DNA of 64,000 nt, from positions 23,115,879 through 23,179,878 of the forward strand of contig OZ038434.1 in the NCBI GenBank assembly GCA_964036275.1, written 5' to 3'. Positions 12,201-22,830 of this stretch are shown here, piece after piece. This DNA is from Litoditis marina (Eukaryota; Nematoda; Chromadorea; Rhabditida; Rhabditidae). The translations under genes and the position numbers were made by a program. Positions within the stretch are counted from its first letter, which is position 1. Each line of letters starts with the position of its first letter. The notes beneath the pieces were generated by a model. That model was not told where the DNA came from, ran no database searches, and saw only the letters and a program-made list of their open reading frames with translations.

Positions 12201-15117
12201 TGAATGAAATGTACATCCTAAATTCATGAGAATCCTCTGTTTTTAGACTGAGCCTCTATTTTTTTCTGTGATTGGTGTAAAAAATCGCTCCAAAATTTCT
12301 AAAAAAAATCACTTTCATTCCTCTGAATGGAACTCAATTGGTCGTGTAAACCATGCAAATATTTCTATCGTGTGTATGGCCGAAATATACGGTATTTATC
12401 CGAAGATCGCAAATAAAGAATGAATGAGTATTAAAACTAACCGTTCGCCGTTCTGATTTTTGCCCCCACGCCTAAAATTTCGAAATTATGTTTTCACTTC
12501 AAAATGTGAAAAAAATCTACATAACTGAATAAGAAACAACCGCACAATCATAAATTGAAAAGTATTTTCAGAAAGATTTCAGACTTCAGCTTCCAAATGG
12601 ATAAAACTCAAGCTGAACTACACAGGAGACAGCAAATCAAATAAAGTTACCATGTTTCGCTGAACTCGAAATAGAAAATACCAGATTTTCGCAAATATGT
12701 ATTTTTGAAGAGTTTTGTGCAGAGATTCGAAAACTAGTTTAGAAAAAGTTCAAACTTTCAACTACCTACCTCTCTTCTCCTCTTCCCTCGCCATTTCTGT
12801 CTCCACCGCCTCTGAAAATGAAAGAAAAACTGAACATTGTCGATAATTCAAGTCAATTGTAAACAGGTAATTCAAATAAGTTCTCGGTGGCTGTGACTGA
12901 CCAATAGCCTCAAAAACATGAAAGTTCGCACCAATCTGACTACTTTTCAACACCTACTCTATGCCGAATGGGTGCCGAATTTATAAATCATTGTCTCTCA
13001 CCGGAATCGAACCTGCAATTACGAGAGCACATAACCAACCAACTCGGGAATCAGGGACATGTCTGTGTACACAGCGGAAATTAAGATATACAGTACCCTT
13101 CCCGCCTTTCCTTTGGCACCGACTATAACTCTAACACGGAAGTAACATTCACCCACCTCTCTCCCTTGCTGTTCCTATTTCTGCCGCTCCTAAAATGTAT
13201 GCTGATTAAAAAACCACTTCGTGTGAAAAAGGTGTGTCAATGTGTTTGTTTCATTGAATTGTTGAGTGTCGGTCCTTCGGTTCTACTTGAGATGCTTTTC
13301 AAATCATGTTTCCCGGTGCGACTGTTTTGAGTTGGTCGTAGTTGGTTGATTAATGCCTTTTCCAGTCCCTGACGACGGTGAATCCACCGAAGCGCGTCGC
13401 CAAATCCAATGAAACATTTTGCTACCTTGTGATTGGTTTAAATAATGAAACCAAGAATAAAAAAAACTGTTTTCTCTGGTGGCGTAGCAATCCCTCCAGT
13501 CTCACGAGAAGTTCATATGAGTTTCTCATGAGATACCTCATGAGCTACTCGTGAACTCTCAATGTTGTAGCATAGCAATCAATAGAATCTCATGAGGAGA
13601 TCGTGCTAATAGCTCATGAGGTGATCCCATGAGCTTTTGTGGGTATTGCTACGCCGCCTGCTCTCATAGTCAGTAACTTTTCCAACTCACTTGTTTGGAT
13701 TTCTCGGTTGCCGATCATTTAATACGGAGTGAGCAAAATCTGAGTTTGAGTGAAAGAAATATCAAACTACAAACAGCTTTTGCCGTGCCTATAAACTGCT
13801 TACCCTTCTCTATTGCGCTCGCCATTTCGATTTCTGCCGCGCCTGGAAACGAAAATGTTACTTTACAATATTACCGGTCACTATTATTAATTATTATTAT
13901 GTGTGGATGATGTTCGTTGTTTTCTGATTATTTGCCCACTGAGCTCAAGCTTCAAACTGAAGACAACCTTGGGGCACATCAAGCTACTCACTTCGTACTA
14001 TCGCCATCACCTCTCCTCTCTCCGTCTCCTGAAACATACAAAAAATTTTAACAATCGTTTTCATGATAGTGGCATATCTATCACACTTTTTGAATGTTCT
14101 GTGCTATTAACGAATGTATAATGTATGAAGCGAGGGGTACCACGAGGTTCAACGGAATACGGTAGAAGTTCACGTTGAAAAGGAATTGACTAAGCGTTCC
14201 TTGTTGGTCGAATCGGACTGTTCCTGTTTCTATTTCGCTTTGGTTTTTTTGCAATGACATCAACAATTCATTTTTTGTGTCAGAGAAACCTTGACATTTT
14301 GAACTTGGCGAGCGTGCTGCTTGCAATGGATAATTGAACAATTTTCGTTGAACGAGTGCATTTTGTTAGCGAATGTGTCCTACATGTTCCACGTATCACA
14401 CTTGTTAGTAAATAACCAATTGAACTCACCTCTTTGTAGCAGCAGGAAACTTAGTAGCAGCATTATGCAAATAATTAACACTTTTACATGGAATTTATTA
14501 ATGATACAACTCCCTTTTCTGTTTTCACATAACATGTTTCTAAAATAAACTAACCGCTAACCCCTGGTGGTGCTCCTTGGAACTCGGGAGCCACGAATCC
14601 AATTAGACTGGGCGGATCGGGTATGGAGGGAGCAATGGGAAAGGCGGATTGACGCTCTACTCGGGAGGAGTCTAAAAAGTTATTAGTAAAAACTTTTTCA
14701 AATGTTTTGCATTAGGGATGTGGTTCATATGTCCAACGAGTTCACATTTGCAACAGAGTAACAACGATTGACGGTTTCAAATATGAACAAGTGAAGTTTT
14801 TCCACGACTTCTCCAATTGATTATTGGTGTGCGAACTCCGTTTCGACAAAATGATTGGTTACGGAACTTATTTCAAATTCTACTCGCAACAAAACTACCT
14901 TCTTGAATTTCCTGAAATATTCAGAGCATTTAGAAAAGACAACTACAAACGTGTTGTTTTTTAAACTTTGGTGCTCTCACTTTTTACTTGACCATCAGAT
15001 TCAATTTAGGTAGATAACTATGTTATCAATAGAGAAACAAATAAATGAATAAGAGAGAATGTAATCCAAACCTGTTTGAGTGATCGCCAAAACAACAAGT
15101 AGAATCCACATGTACAT
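9260..15117 (-). CDS. Gene B: paralogue of gene A, secreted, with microexon-coded linker
   Basis: Fourteen exons join in frame to 296 residues: 15072-15117, 14555-14671, 13992-14028, 13804-13842, 13157-13189, 12770-12811, 12442-12471, 12151-12187, 11448-11571, 10826-10936, 10401-10468, 10239-10265, 9817-9892, 9260-9363. Exon 1 is a signal peptide (MYMWILLVVLAITQT). Exon 2 is proline-rich and absent from gene A. Exons 3-8 are 30-42 bp microexons giving repeats like RGRNRNGERN, GRNRNSKGER and GGDRNGEGRG. Exons 9-14 match gene A exons 7-11: SRLYNSKKERHHFHTD, SPDQLIS, DTQLLF, LGYCVKNKSCGA, IVYTASTTEF and terminal ICYVW. The 27-bp exon at 10239-10265 has no gene A counterpart and is the least sure. 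The C-terminus resembles DUF5648-type repeats. Function is unknown; likely extracellular. Confidence 0.85.
11828..11999. mobile_element. PAL hairpin element, copy 1
   Basis: A near-perfect palindrome of about 170 bp. Outer ends are forms of cgtatgctagaagat, then a tcatcccatcctgcgtctc stem, and a loop around catcccggcgggatg. Other copies are at 16219-16425 (decayed), 19395-19568, 41180-41335, 47565-47734 and 56215-56386. It lies in a gene B intron. Confidence 0.9.
12985..13125 (-). mobile_element. SINE-A copy (tRNA-like head), minus strand
   Basis: On the minus strand this shows the family leader (tccgctgtgtacacagacat) and a B-box-like GGTTCGATTCC. It lies in a gene B intron. Confidence 0.7.
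13477..13661. mobile_element. MITE with ggcgtagcaatc ends, copy 1
   Basis: The left end ggtggcgtagcaatcc and right end gtattgctacgccgcc are inverted repeats, with inner catgagatacctcatgag-like palindromes. A related copy is at 21760-21950. Confidence 0.85.
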
Positions 15118-15856
15118 TTTTGAAATGAACCTGTTAAGAAAATACGTTTTGTATGAATTTCTTGTCTTCAATCTGATGGATCTAATGGAAATAGTTTAAG
15201 TACACCGCTAGTTCAAAAACAATGAAAAACTGATGTTGGAGAAAAAATGAGAGAAATTGATGTTTTCGAAAAATGATAAATTGGAAATTGGGGTCATTTT
15301 ATAGGGTCGATTTGATTGCAGTGCGCAGTGTAACACGAAATAACTGAAATGTGTACTTTCAGTCAGAACCAGAATTTTGTTTTCTTTCCCTTTTAGGAGA
15401 ATAGTAGTGACAAATCATAAATTCGCCAAATGTTGAGAAATTTTCGAAACCACAGAGTGTTGTTTTGGTTGGTTATCGATCTAAATGAGTCAAACAGTAG
15501 TCTTTTTGTTGAAATCAGGGAAACGTACAAACACAGCAGAAACCAAACATGTCTGATAGCTTTGACTAGACTGATCCTGAAGAATTGATGAGGAAATAAA
15601 ATTTGTCACAATCAATTTTTTTCCGGTTTCACAGAATCACAACCTCAACGTGTTCAAGAAATGTAGCTTTTGTTTCGAAAAGCTTTCATCTGTGAAGCCA
15701 AGTTTTTTAGGATTCGGGATAACAAAAACACGTGAACAAATCCAACGATACGTTTTCATGAAAAAGGAACAGGAAAGAATTTTTCTGGTAAAAATCATGT
15801 AAACTCAATAATAGTGTTGAGATTTATTTATCATTCAATTTGTTTTCCAATCAATA
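15118..15856. other. Intergenic between gene C and gene B
   Basis: No exon seen. On the minus strand an AACAG lies just upstream of the gene B ATG (around 15131-15133) and could be its trans-splice acceptor. The rest should contain the gene B promoter. Confidence 0.5.
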
Positions 15857-16647
15857 TCAATCAATAACTGTAGGAGTTGGTGTGTTCTGTGAGAAAAACT
15901 GGAGACAGGCGCGAAAAGTGTCGGTGGAAAAACATTTGGACCTGGAATTTGGGGAATGTTTAGGGAAACTATATATTAGAAAACCAGTTTAACAATTGTT
16001 ATATGTTTAGTTTTGTAGAATACAATATTGGATAGAACTCTTATAAAAAATATCACGATTTCAAAAAATATCTTAGATCTTGACTATCTCATGATGAGGA
16101 GCAATGAGTCTGGCCATATTTTCACTTTCTTCGACTTAGAACTTTTCTGTTATTCTATCCCATCCTGCCTCCATTGCTTTGCTAACTTTTCGCTACACTC
16201 ATATCCCGACAAGATGTGAGAGCAGAGTACTTATGCTAGAACATACCGGCCCCTTCATCCCAACCTCCGTCTCTCTCTTTAGCGCACTATTTCGCGAATC
16301 TCGTATCCCGGCGGGATGTTAGAGAGGGAAAATATCGTATGTTTGAGGAAACGCAGAATCCAGAGAATACGCCCCAGAGAAATAGCGTGTGTGCGGAGGA
16401 GACGCAGGTTGGGTTAAAAATACTAGTCACATTCTTTGGATTGAGATAAACAAACAAACAAATAAACAGAAATCACCAACCTGCATTCCTTCTCCAGATT
16501 CGGTCTTTTCTGTCTCGTGAACTGAGGACACATCTGACAGACGCGTTGCATGACCAGTAGAACGGCCGCGTTGTTTTGAATCGAACACTTTTCCAGTTTT
16601 CGATTATAAACCGGAGACGAAAGAAGTAGTAGGGTAATAAGAAACAT
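15857..16647 (-). CDS. Gene C: small secreted six-cysteine protein
   Basis: Two exons, 16481-16647 and 15857-15941, join in frame to 83 residues. The start MFLITLLLLSSPVYN is a signal peptide. The mature part has Cys in KCSIQ, RVCQMCP, KECR, SKCFST and RACLQ, six in all, suggesting three disulfides. It ends TPTVID then TGA. The donor is AG|GTTGGT and the acceptor is AATTCCAG. I do not recognise the family. It could be a small secreted effector or an extracellular domain of the saposin-like or DUF19-like class, but spacing is not diagnostic. The intron carries a decayed PAL hairpin. Confidence 0.68.
16219..16425. mobile_element. PAL hairpin element, decayed copy 2
   Basis: Contains tatcccggcgggatgttaga and flanking tagcg/agagac stems, but parts of the outer arms are rearranged or duplicated. 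It lies in the gene C intron. Confidence 0.7.
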
Positions 16648-18300
16648 AGCCGTATGGAAGATAGAAGAGAAATGAAATGAAAACGTAACGATGGAACGTG
16701 TAGATTGGATCGATTTCACGTGTTTTCACGTGATTTGGGATGAATGAAACGTGTTTTTCCACTTTTTTCAATTAGAAACCAGCTCATTCCGCCCTTCTCG
16801 AGGAAGGGCTTCCGAAAATTGTGGTCCTCAGACTGTTTCGAACAGTCAGAATAACTGCCATCGTAGAAGAAACTAGAAGAAACTACCTATTGCCAACATT
16901 GTCCGCGTCCGGAGCGAGTAGAGGGCAGTTACCGGGCGTTATTGCCGGTTTGCGTTTTGACTACTCAGGACGGAGAGAGCAGCTACAAGGCCGTTTCTGG
17001 CTCTAAAATTTGGTTTCAGCCTTGACGGACATTCATCGGTGCGCCGTCTAGTACAGGCTTGCACATTGCAAAACACGCCTATACGATCTAGTGTTTGTAG
17101 TTTGCCCGTGTTGCTTTTCGGCTTTTCTTTTCATCCATTTGGAATGCAATTGTGTTGCACCATTCTACATTTCCTCCCATTCATCGAGTGTGTACGCTAG
17201 GGTGAGCAAGATACTGAAACTAAATTTAAAATGAAAAATGTCACTCCACTACGCGGCCCTTTTAGGCCCTAATAGGGTGATTTTGGCATATAAATCTCTT
17301 TACCTAAGGAAGAAGCTTATGTGGGGTTTCATGAATAACGAGTATAAACACTCAAAACGGGACCGGTTTCAGCTCGCGACACCGCCGCCGAGCCGGACGA
17401 CGACGGGTGGTACTTCTGCGGGAGGCGGGACCACGTCAACAGTTTCGAGGTTTTCAGTTCATGAGTAATAAACAAGTTTGGTGAATGAATTGTTTCATTT
17501 CTTCATAGTGCAAACACATAGAAAAGGTGTTCAATTTCAATAATACAAATACATAGTAAAAGTGTTTTATTTACAAGTACACAGACCTTTCTGGTCATTG
17601 CTCGGTACGGCTTCTAAAACTTGTTTTCCATTCGACGTTACTTCGGCTGTCGGTGATGGTGGCGGCGGCGGTCAATTCTATATACGCAATCGGTTTTCGG
17701 TAACCCTTTTCCAGGTTACTCAACATGTAACCGGTAGGTAAACTGAAGCTAAAATCCGGTTACCGTACAAAGTAACGGGAAAAACTGAATTTTTTCCAAA
17801 AACCGGTTACATATAGCATTCACCAGGGGGGGGGGGCATGTCGGGTACAGTGGCCGTCTTTTGTTCCGTTTTCGCGGTAATTCCCTATCTTGTTCGCGTC
17901 GTCTTTCGAAACTGAGTCTTCCACGTTTTTGCTATATACGAGCAGTCTTGCAGCTGAACACAAAAGTATCATTCAATCTCCGAAATCAGACTGAGGTTGG
18001 AGGCAATCTGAAAGGAAACACTCAATACGCTATTAAATGAACAGAATTAGTTTAAGAAAATAATGTTAACTAGAGTAAAGTTATTACATGAATGAATAAT
18101 CTAAGAATAATAAATACTTTAAATAACGCTAATTATTGGTTAAGTTAAAAGTTACAGCGGTTCATGTTGTGAGTAGGGTTGTTAATGCCTAAAGCGAAAC
18201 TCGAAATTATTGGGGACGGGAACGTGAAAATTTGCGTTTATGGCTACAAAAATTGCGTTTCAAAAAAACTACGATTATCCAGCTACAAAAGTAAGAGAGC
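16648..18300. other. No supported gene; mixed GC-richer patches
   Basis: A patch at about 17383-17460 starts after a good acceptor (GGTTTCAG) and ends in stop codons just before AATAAA. Its frames read T/G-rich (PPPSRTTTGGTSAGG) or DDDGWYFCGRRDHV, so it could be the last exon of a plus-strand gene, but I find no upstream exon to join. 17250-17290 carries the ggcccttttaggccctaa repeat word also seen near 32940 and 60750. The ORF at 16821-17006 is unsupported. Confidence 0.35.
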
Positions 18301-18309
18301 TGAGAGCAT

Positions 18310-18490
18310 GCATAATAATAATAATCTTTTACGGCAACTATTTCAGCCGTGTGATACTTTATTCAACTAACAACCAAGACAATTATCACTGATGAATCCG
18401 TAGAGGGGTGGGGGGTCCGTAGAAGAGAAACTAGGCATGGGTGAGCGTTATTACCAGCTCATGCGGTCCGCCATGAAGATATGCATACAA
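18310..18490 (-). mobile_element. SINE-B copy, minus strand, truncated
   Basis: Minus-strand match to the body and (ATT)n tail of the element at 22105-22370: aataataataatcttttacg, the agccgtgtgatac segment, and the gagctggtaataacgctcac segment. The tRNA-like head is missing. Confidence 0.8.
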
Positions 18491-19091
18491 GCTATGTATG
18501 CGTCTCTCTGACCTGCACACTCTCTAGTCGACGCTGCTACAAAAAGCCTCTTTCTAATTAGCTGGGAATTGCCTGATAACTAAATAAATGTTGGAGAAGA
18601 GAGCCAAATTGATATGAAAGGGCTGCTCAAGAGAAACGGATATATAACTTTTTCATTCCCACTAACGAACCTAGTTTTTATGTGGTTCACATGTTTCAAT
18701 CTGTTTTAGCGCGCGACATTAAGTTTAGCTACCCCAGGGTACCAATTAATATTTTCGTTCTGCCCTCCTTTGAATGACTTCTATACTGTGCTCACCAATC
18801 AAGACAGTAAACAAATACAGCGGAACATTGCAGTCGATTCTTCGCCAATAAAATTGTTCGCAGGGTTCGAAGAGGTTTTGAGCCAAAAATCATGGTCATC
18901 TAATATTCGGAAACAACGAAGAATCTGTAAAAAATTGTAATTCACACCTATGTCATTCCAATTGTAATCTTGAGGTATAGAAAGTGACCGATTCGCTGTT
19001 TTAGTTTGATCCCGAGCCGTAATTCGCCAGTTTTGATCGATCAGCCGATTCGGCAACGAGAGGAAGCTACAAACATAGTGGGATAGGGCAA

Positions 19092-19290
19092 TATAGTCGT
19101 CGCCAACAGAAAGGCAGGAGGGTACTGTACATCTCACTTTCCGCTGTGTACGCACACATGTCTTCGATTCTAAAGCTTACTGGTAGTGTACTATAATAGC
19201 GCAGTGGTTAGCACAGTGGTTAGCGCAGTGGTTAGGAAACATTGGCTCGCAGGTTCGATTCCGGCAAGAGACAGAAATTTATAAATTTGA
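19092..19290 (+). mobile_element. SINE-A copy (tRNA-like head)
   Basis: Starts tatagtcgtcgccaac, runs through ctttccgctgtgtacgcaca, then an A-box-like tagcgcagtggttagc (here the word is tandemly repeated) and B-box-like aggttcgattccgg, ending near acagaaatttataaatttg. Confidence 0.8.
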
Positions 19291-19394
19291 CACCCACTAT
19301 ACACCATATAGGCTTGTTTCAAAAAAAAAAGCGAGCCCGTTACCAGTTTTGCTCAGCAGAGTTCTGGTATAAAGGATCTATGACTTCAACCAGG

Positions 19395-19568
19395 ATACGT
19401 ATGCTAGAAGATGCCGGCGCCTTCATCCCAGTCTGCGTCTCCTCAAAACATAATGCTATTTCTCCGCTCTCACATCCCGCCGGGATGTGAGAGACGGGAA
19501 ATAGTGAGGCAGAGCGAGAGACGCAGGATGGGATGAGGGTGCCGGGATCTTCTAGCATACGTACTCAG
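19395..19568. mobile_element. PAL hairpin element, copy 3
   Basis: Near-perfect palindrome: left end atacgtatgctagaagatgc, centre catcccgccgggatg, right end gatcttctagcatacgtact. Confidence 0.92.
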
Positions 19569-19569
19569 T

Positions 19570-20195
19570 GCTGTAATCTTACAGAAAAACAGTTTAGCAA
19601 ATGGAGTGAGTAAAAAAGTTTAGAGCTCACCTCGATTCATACGTGTTCGTTTTCATTTTTCCAGTTCAAATTAGCTTTGATAACATTTTCACACTTGCCT
19701 AAGAAGCATGTTTTGCGGTGAGTCGTGTATGGACTGAAATACATAAAAGTTTCATTCGCTTGATTGAGTAAATAAAAAAGTGGAGAATAACATTAAATTA
19801 TTAGCATTTTTCGAATAACGTTGAATTCATAAATAACTAAAAAAAAGAAAACGGGATTTTGTCCCAAGGTTGTCCCAAGTTATGAACTAAATGAGTTATA
19901 TGAATGAGTTATATAGCATATGAGTGTATATGAATGAGTAATGAGTTATATAAGTCATCAATATCCGATGCTATGAGAACGGGATGGAAAGAAGTATTAA
20001 TGAATTCTATTCTTCTGTCGGTCTTATATTGTAACAAATATTGGATGTTATCAACGGTGCGTGGGAAACGGTTCAAATCCAAGATACGATATACTAATAG
20101 GGATAGAAAGGGCAGTGGAACAAATGAAGAATATAGTCGTCGCCAACGGAAAGGGGAGGGTACTGTATATTTCACTTTCCGCTGTGTACGCACAC
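19570..20195. other. No gene seen
   Basis: AT-rich sequence with repeats of atgagttatat near 19890-19950. A 5' fragment of SINE-A lies at about 20130-20198 (cgtcgccaacggaaag to cacacatgtg). Confidence 0.5.
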
Positions 20196-20199
20196 ATGT

Positions 20200-20485
20200 G
20201 TTAATTAATGCATTAGTTCGAAGTAAAGTTGTAAAGTGGTTAGATACATATATTTCTCAAGCAGGTCTCTCATTCCAACATTCTTTCTATAGTCGTTGCT
20301 AACGGAAAAGCGGGAAGGTACTGTATATCTCATTTTCCGCTGTGTACGCACACATATCTTCGATTCCAAAGCTTGCTGGTTATATAGCTCTATTAGCGAA
20401 GTGGTTAGCGCCCTGCTACGAATATTTTGCTAGCAGGTTCGATTTCGGCGAGAGACAGAAATTGATAAATTTGGCTCTCACTGTA
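20200..20485 (+). mobile_element. SINE-A copy with about 90-bp leader (paired with 24890-25170)
   Basis: Leader ttaattaatgcattagttcg..., then the SINE-A body, A-box-like tagcgaagtggttagcg and B-box-like aggttcgatttcgg. The whole 280-bp segment, leader included, recurs at 24890-25170. Confidence 0.8.
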
Positions 20486-20529
20486 GTTCGGTCACTATAT
20501 TTCGGGCTATTCCGTTGAAAACGATGAGA

Positions 20530-20765
20530 AGCGAGGTATACTCTGTTTCAACAACCGATGTCCTTCTACAATAATACGTCAAATATTCAGAAGGGCTTTT
20601 CCAATGAATTAATTACCAAATTGGTTTCAAATTCTCAGAGTTTGTTTTAGTCAGAGTTCGGAAGACACTTCCAAAATTTGAGGAAAATCTGAAAATGCCC
20701 ATGAACCAAACTTTGAGCTGAAAGTTTGAGCACATTACTGTAGAAGGTTTACTTCAAAGGAAGTA
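20530..20765. repeat. Hairpin family 2 (tatactctgtttca...attactgtagaa), copy 1
   Basis: Ends resemble each other as inverted repeats, with internal gaagac and caaactt words. Other copies are at 24095-24312, 26670-26915 and 34054-34292. Confidence 0.6.
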
Positions 20766-20849
20766 CTGTAAATCTGTGAAAAAGCCATATTTCGTGAGAA
20801 GTTTGAAATTGGTCGTGTTATATAGTAAGTTCCGAGTTTATGAATTTGT

Positions 20850-20915
20850 GTTTCTCACCGGAATCGAACCTGCGAGCAAAATGTCCGTAGCAGGCCGCCA
20901 ACCACTGCGGGGAGA
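20850..20915 (-). mobile_element. SINE-A tRNA-like head fragment, minus strand
   Basis: Contains ccggaatcgaacctgcgagc, the reverse complement of the family B box, and the antisense A-box region. Confidence 0.65.
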
Positions 20916-21159
20916 CCTGAAATATTGTTGTTCGAGATCTGATCTATCGTTCTGGTTTCAAGTTTTGATGAGAAATGACATATTGTAGTTTGTAGTCTGG
21001 AACAGTTGTTCTTGTTCCGGATGATGAAAATGAATGGAACAAAGTACAGGCAACTTCCAAGCGTGTTTCGTAAGATGAAGTCAACAACCGATACATCGTA
21101 TTTTTTACTCTGATATTTCGTTCTGGTTCAAGATAAGGACGATATAGGGGATGCCAAAT

Positions 21160-21350
21160 TTATAATTTGTTGTCTCTTCCCGGGATCGAACCTACGAGCA
21201 AAAGTTTCGTAGCCAAGCGCCAACCACATGCCACGAAAACCCATAACGGCCAAGCTTTGGAATCGACGACATGCGTCTGTACACAGCGGAAATTGAGATA
21301 TACAGTACCCTACCGCCTGTTCGTTGGCGACGACTATAAACGGGATACTA
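21160..21350 (-). mobile_element. SINE-A copy, minus strand
   Basis: Contains cgggatcgaacctacgagc (B box, antisense), gcgccaaccac (A box, antisense) and tacacagcggaaattgagat (leader, antisense), in the expected order. Confidence 0.78.
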
Positions 21351-21759
21351 TAGTTTTTGAACTGCCATGCTAGATTTGGCTGATGATTAGGCGATCTAAA
21401 GAATTGTAGTTTGTTCTTGTTGTTTTGTTCTGGTTCCAAAATTTGATGAAAAAATGGTAGTTCGCAGTCGGTAATGTTTCTCACTGTTGATGTTGATAAG
21501 AAATTAAATGTTTGAGTTTTCACTCTAAAATTTTGTTCTCGGTTCATCAAGAAGCTATTGGAATGACCGGATGATGAAGATGAATGGAACAATGTAGGGT
21601 AGTTTGAGCTGTGTTCTCACTGTGGATTATTGTGAAAACCGATATATATTGTAGTTTGTAGTCTAGAATGTTCTCTTTCCTTCTGAATGTTGATGAAAAA
21701 TTGTAGTTTTTAGTTTGGGTCAGCCGTGCGAGGTTCAGATTTTGATGAAAAATGGTATT

Positions 21760-21950
21760 TTATCAATCCCTGAGAAAACTTCATGAGATACCTCGTAAGC
21801 ACGTACTTCTCATGAGATTCTATCGATTGCTATGCTACAACCAGTAGAAGTTCACAAGGCATAAGTTTCATGAGGTGTCCATGAGTTTCTCGCGAAAAAT
21901 CCATATGAGCTTCTCATGAATTTGGATGGATTGCTACGCCGCAAGAAATA
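21760..21950. mobile_element. MITE with ggcgtagcaatc ends, copy 2
   Basis: Shares tcatgagatacctc, attctatcgattgctatgct and the right end ggattgctacgccgc with 13477-13661. The left end is shortened. Confidence 0.78.
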
Positions 21951-22104
21951 TGGTAGTTTGTAGTCCGGAATGATTTCTCCCTCCGGCTGATTTATGACGA
22001 TCATTCAGCTCAACAGTATGATGAGATACTACACAGTAAACGGGAATAAGTGTCCGACCTTGAACCGGTACGTGTCTGAATTTGTATGTGTGCGCAAGAA
22101 GTTT

Positions 22105-22370
22105 TTGGGGCCGAGTGGTCGACTGGTTGTGTGCGCGCTAGCACTCAACCCACCTTGGTTCGATCCCACTCGGCGCGGTATCTTCATGGCGGACCGCATG
22201 AGCTGGTAATAACGCTCACCCATGCCTAAATTTCTCCTCTACGGACCCCACCCCTCTACGGCTACTTCTATGTGATCACTTGTCTTGGTTGTATTGAATT
22301 GAATGAAGTAACACACGGCTGAAATAGTTGCCGTAAAAGATTTATTATTATTATCATGTGTTTAGCATTG
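22105..22370 (+). mobile_element. SINE-B, full-length copy with tRNA-like head
   Basis: The head 22110-22174 starts gccgagtggtcgactggttg and ends ggttcgatcccactcggc, so the first seven and last seven bases can pair as an acceptor stem and the B box is intact. It is followed by a body (gcggaccgcatgagctggta, ctctacgg, gtgatcacttgtcttggttg) and an (ATT)n tail. There is no anticodon arm of normal shape, so it is not a functional tRNA gene. It matches 48387-48625 closely. Confidence 0.87.
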
Positions 22371-22682
22371 TTTACGTGACTATCGTTATAACGTAGTTCG
22401 TACCTTAAACTTTTGTTCTCGTTTCAGAAGATGTCGAGAAACGGTGTATTTGTATGGTAGTTTGTAGTTTAAAATACTTTTCCCCTCCGAATGGTAATGA
22501 AACATGAAATATTGCAGTTTGTATTGGGTAATTTGGTCCTAGTTTGATACTTTGATAAATATGTAATACTGCAGTCTGTAGTCTGAACGATTACTCCCCT
22601 GAATGATGATGAGAAATGAGATAATGTAGTTTGCAACGTTTTCTCATTGTGGATTATCACTGTTTGATATCCGAAATATTGA

Positions 22683-22830
22683 ATAAAGCTCACCCATGTA
22701 TAGTTTCTCTTCTACGGATCCTACCCCTCTACGGATACTTCTATGTGATCACTTGTCTTGGTTGTATTTAAATGAATGAAGTAACACACGGCTGAAATAG
22801 TTGCCGTAAAAGATTATTATTAATATTATT
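22683..22830 (+). mobile_element. SINE-B 3' fragment
   Basis: Body and ATT-rich tail only, beginning gctcacccatg and including cacacggctgaaatagttgc. Confidence 0.8.

Noticed and set aside
16821..17006. 61-residue plus-strand ORF in a GC-richer patch
   Set aside because: No splice context, no recognisable domain and no link to the patch at 17383-17460.
19195..19262. Possible tRNA gene with GGTTCGATTCC
   Set aside because: A-box words are duplicated and no acceptor stem closes; it matches the dispersed SINE-A family.
22110..22174. Possible tRNA gene
   Set aside because: Acceptor ends pair and the B box is present, but there is no normal anticodon arm, and the unit is followed by a repeated body and tail, so it is a SINE head.
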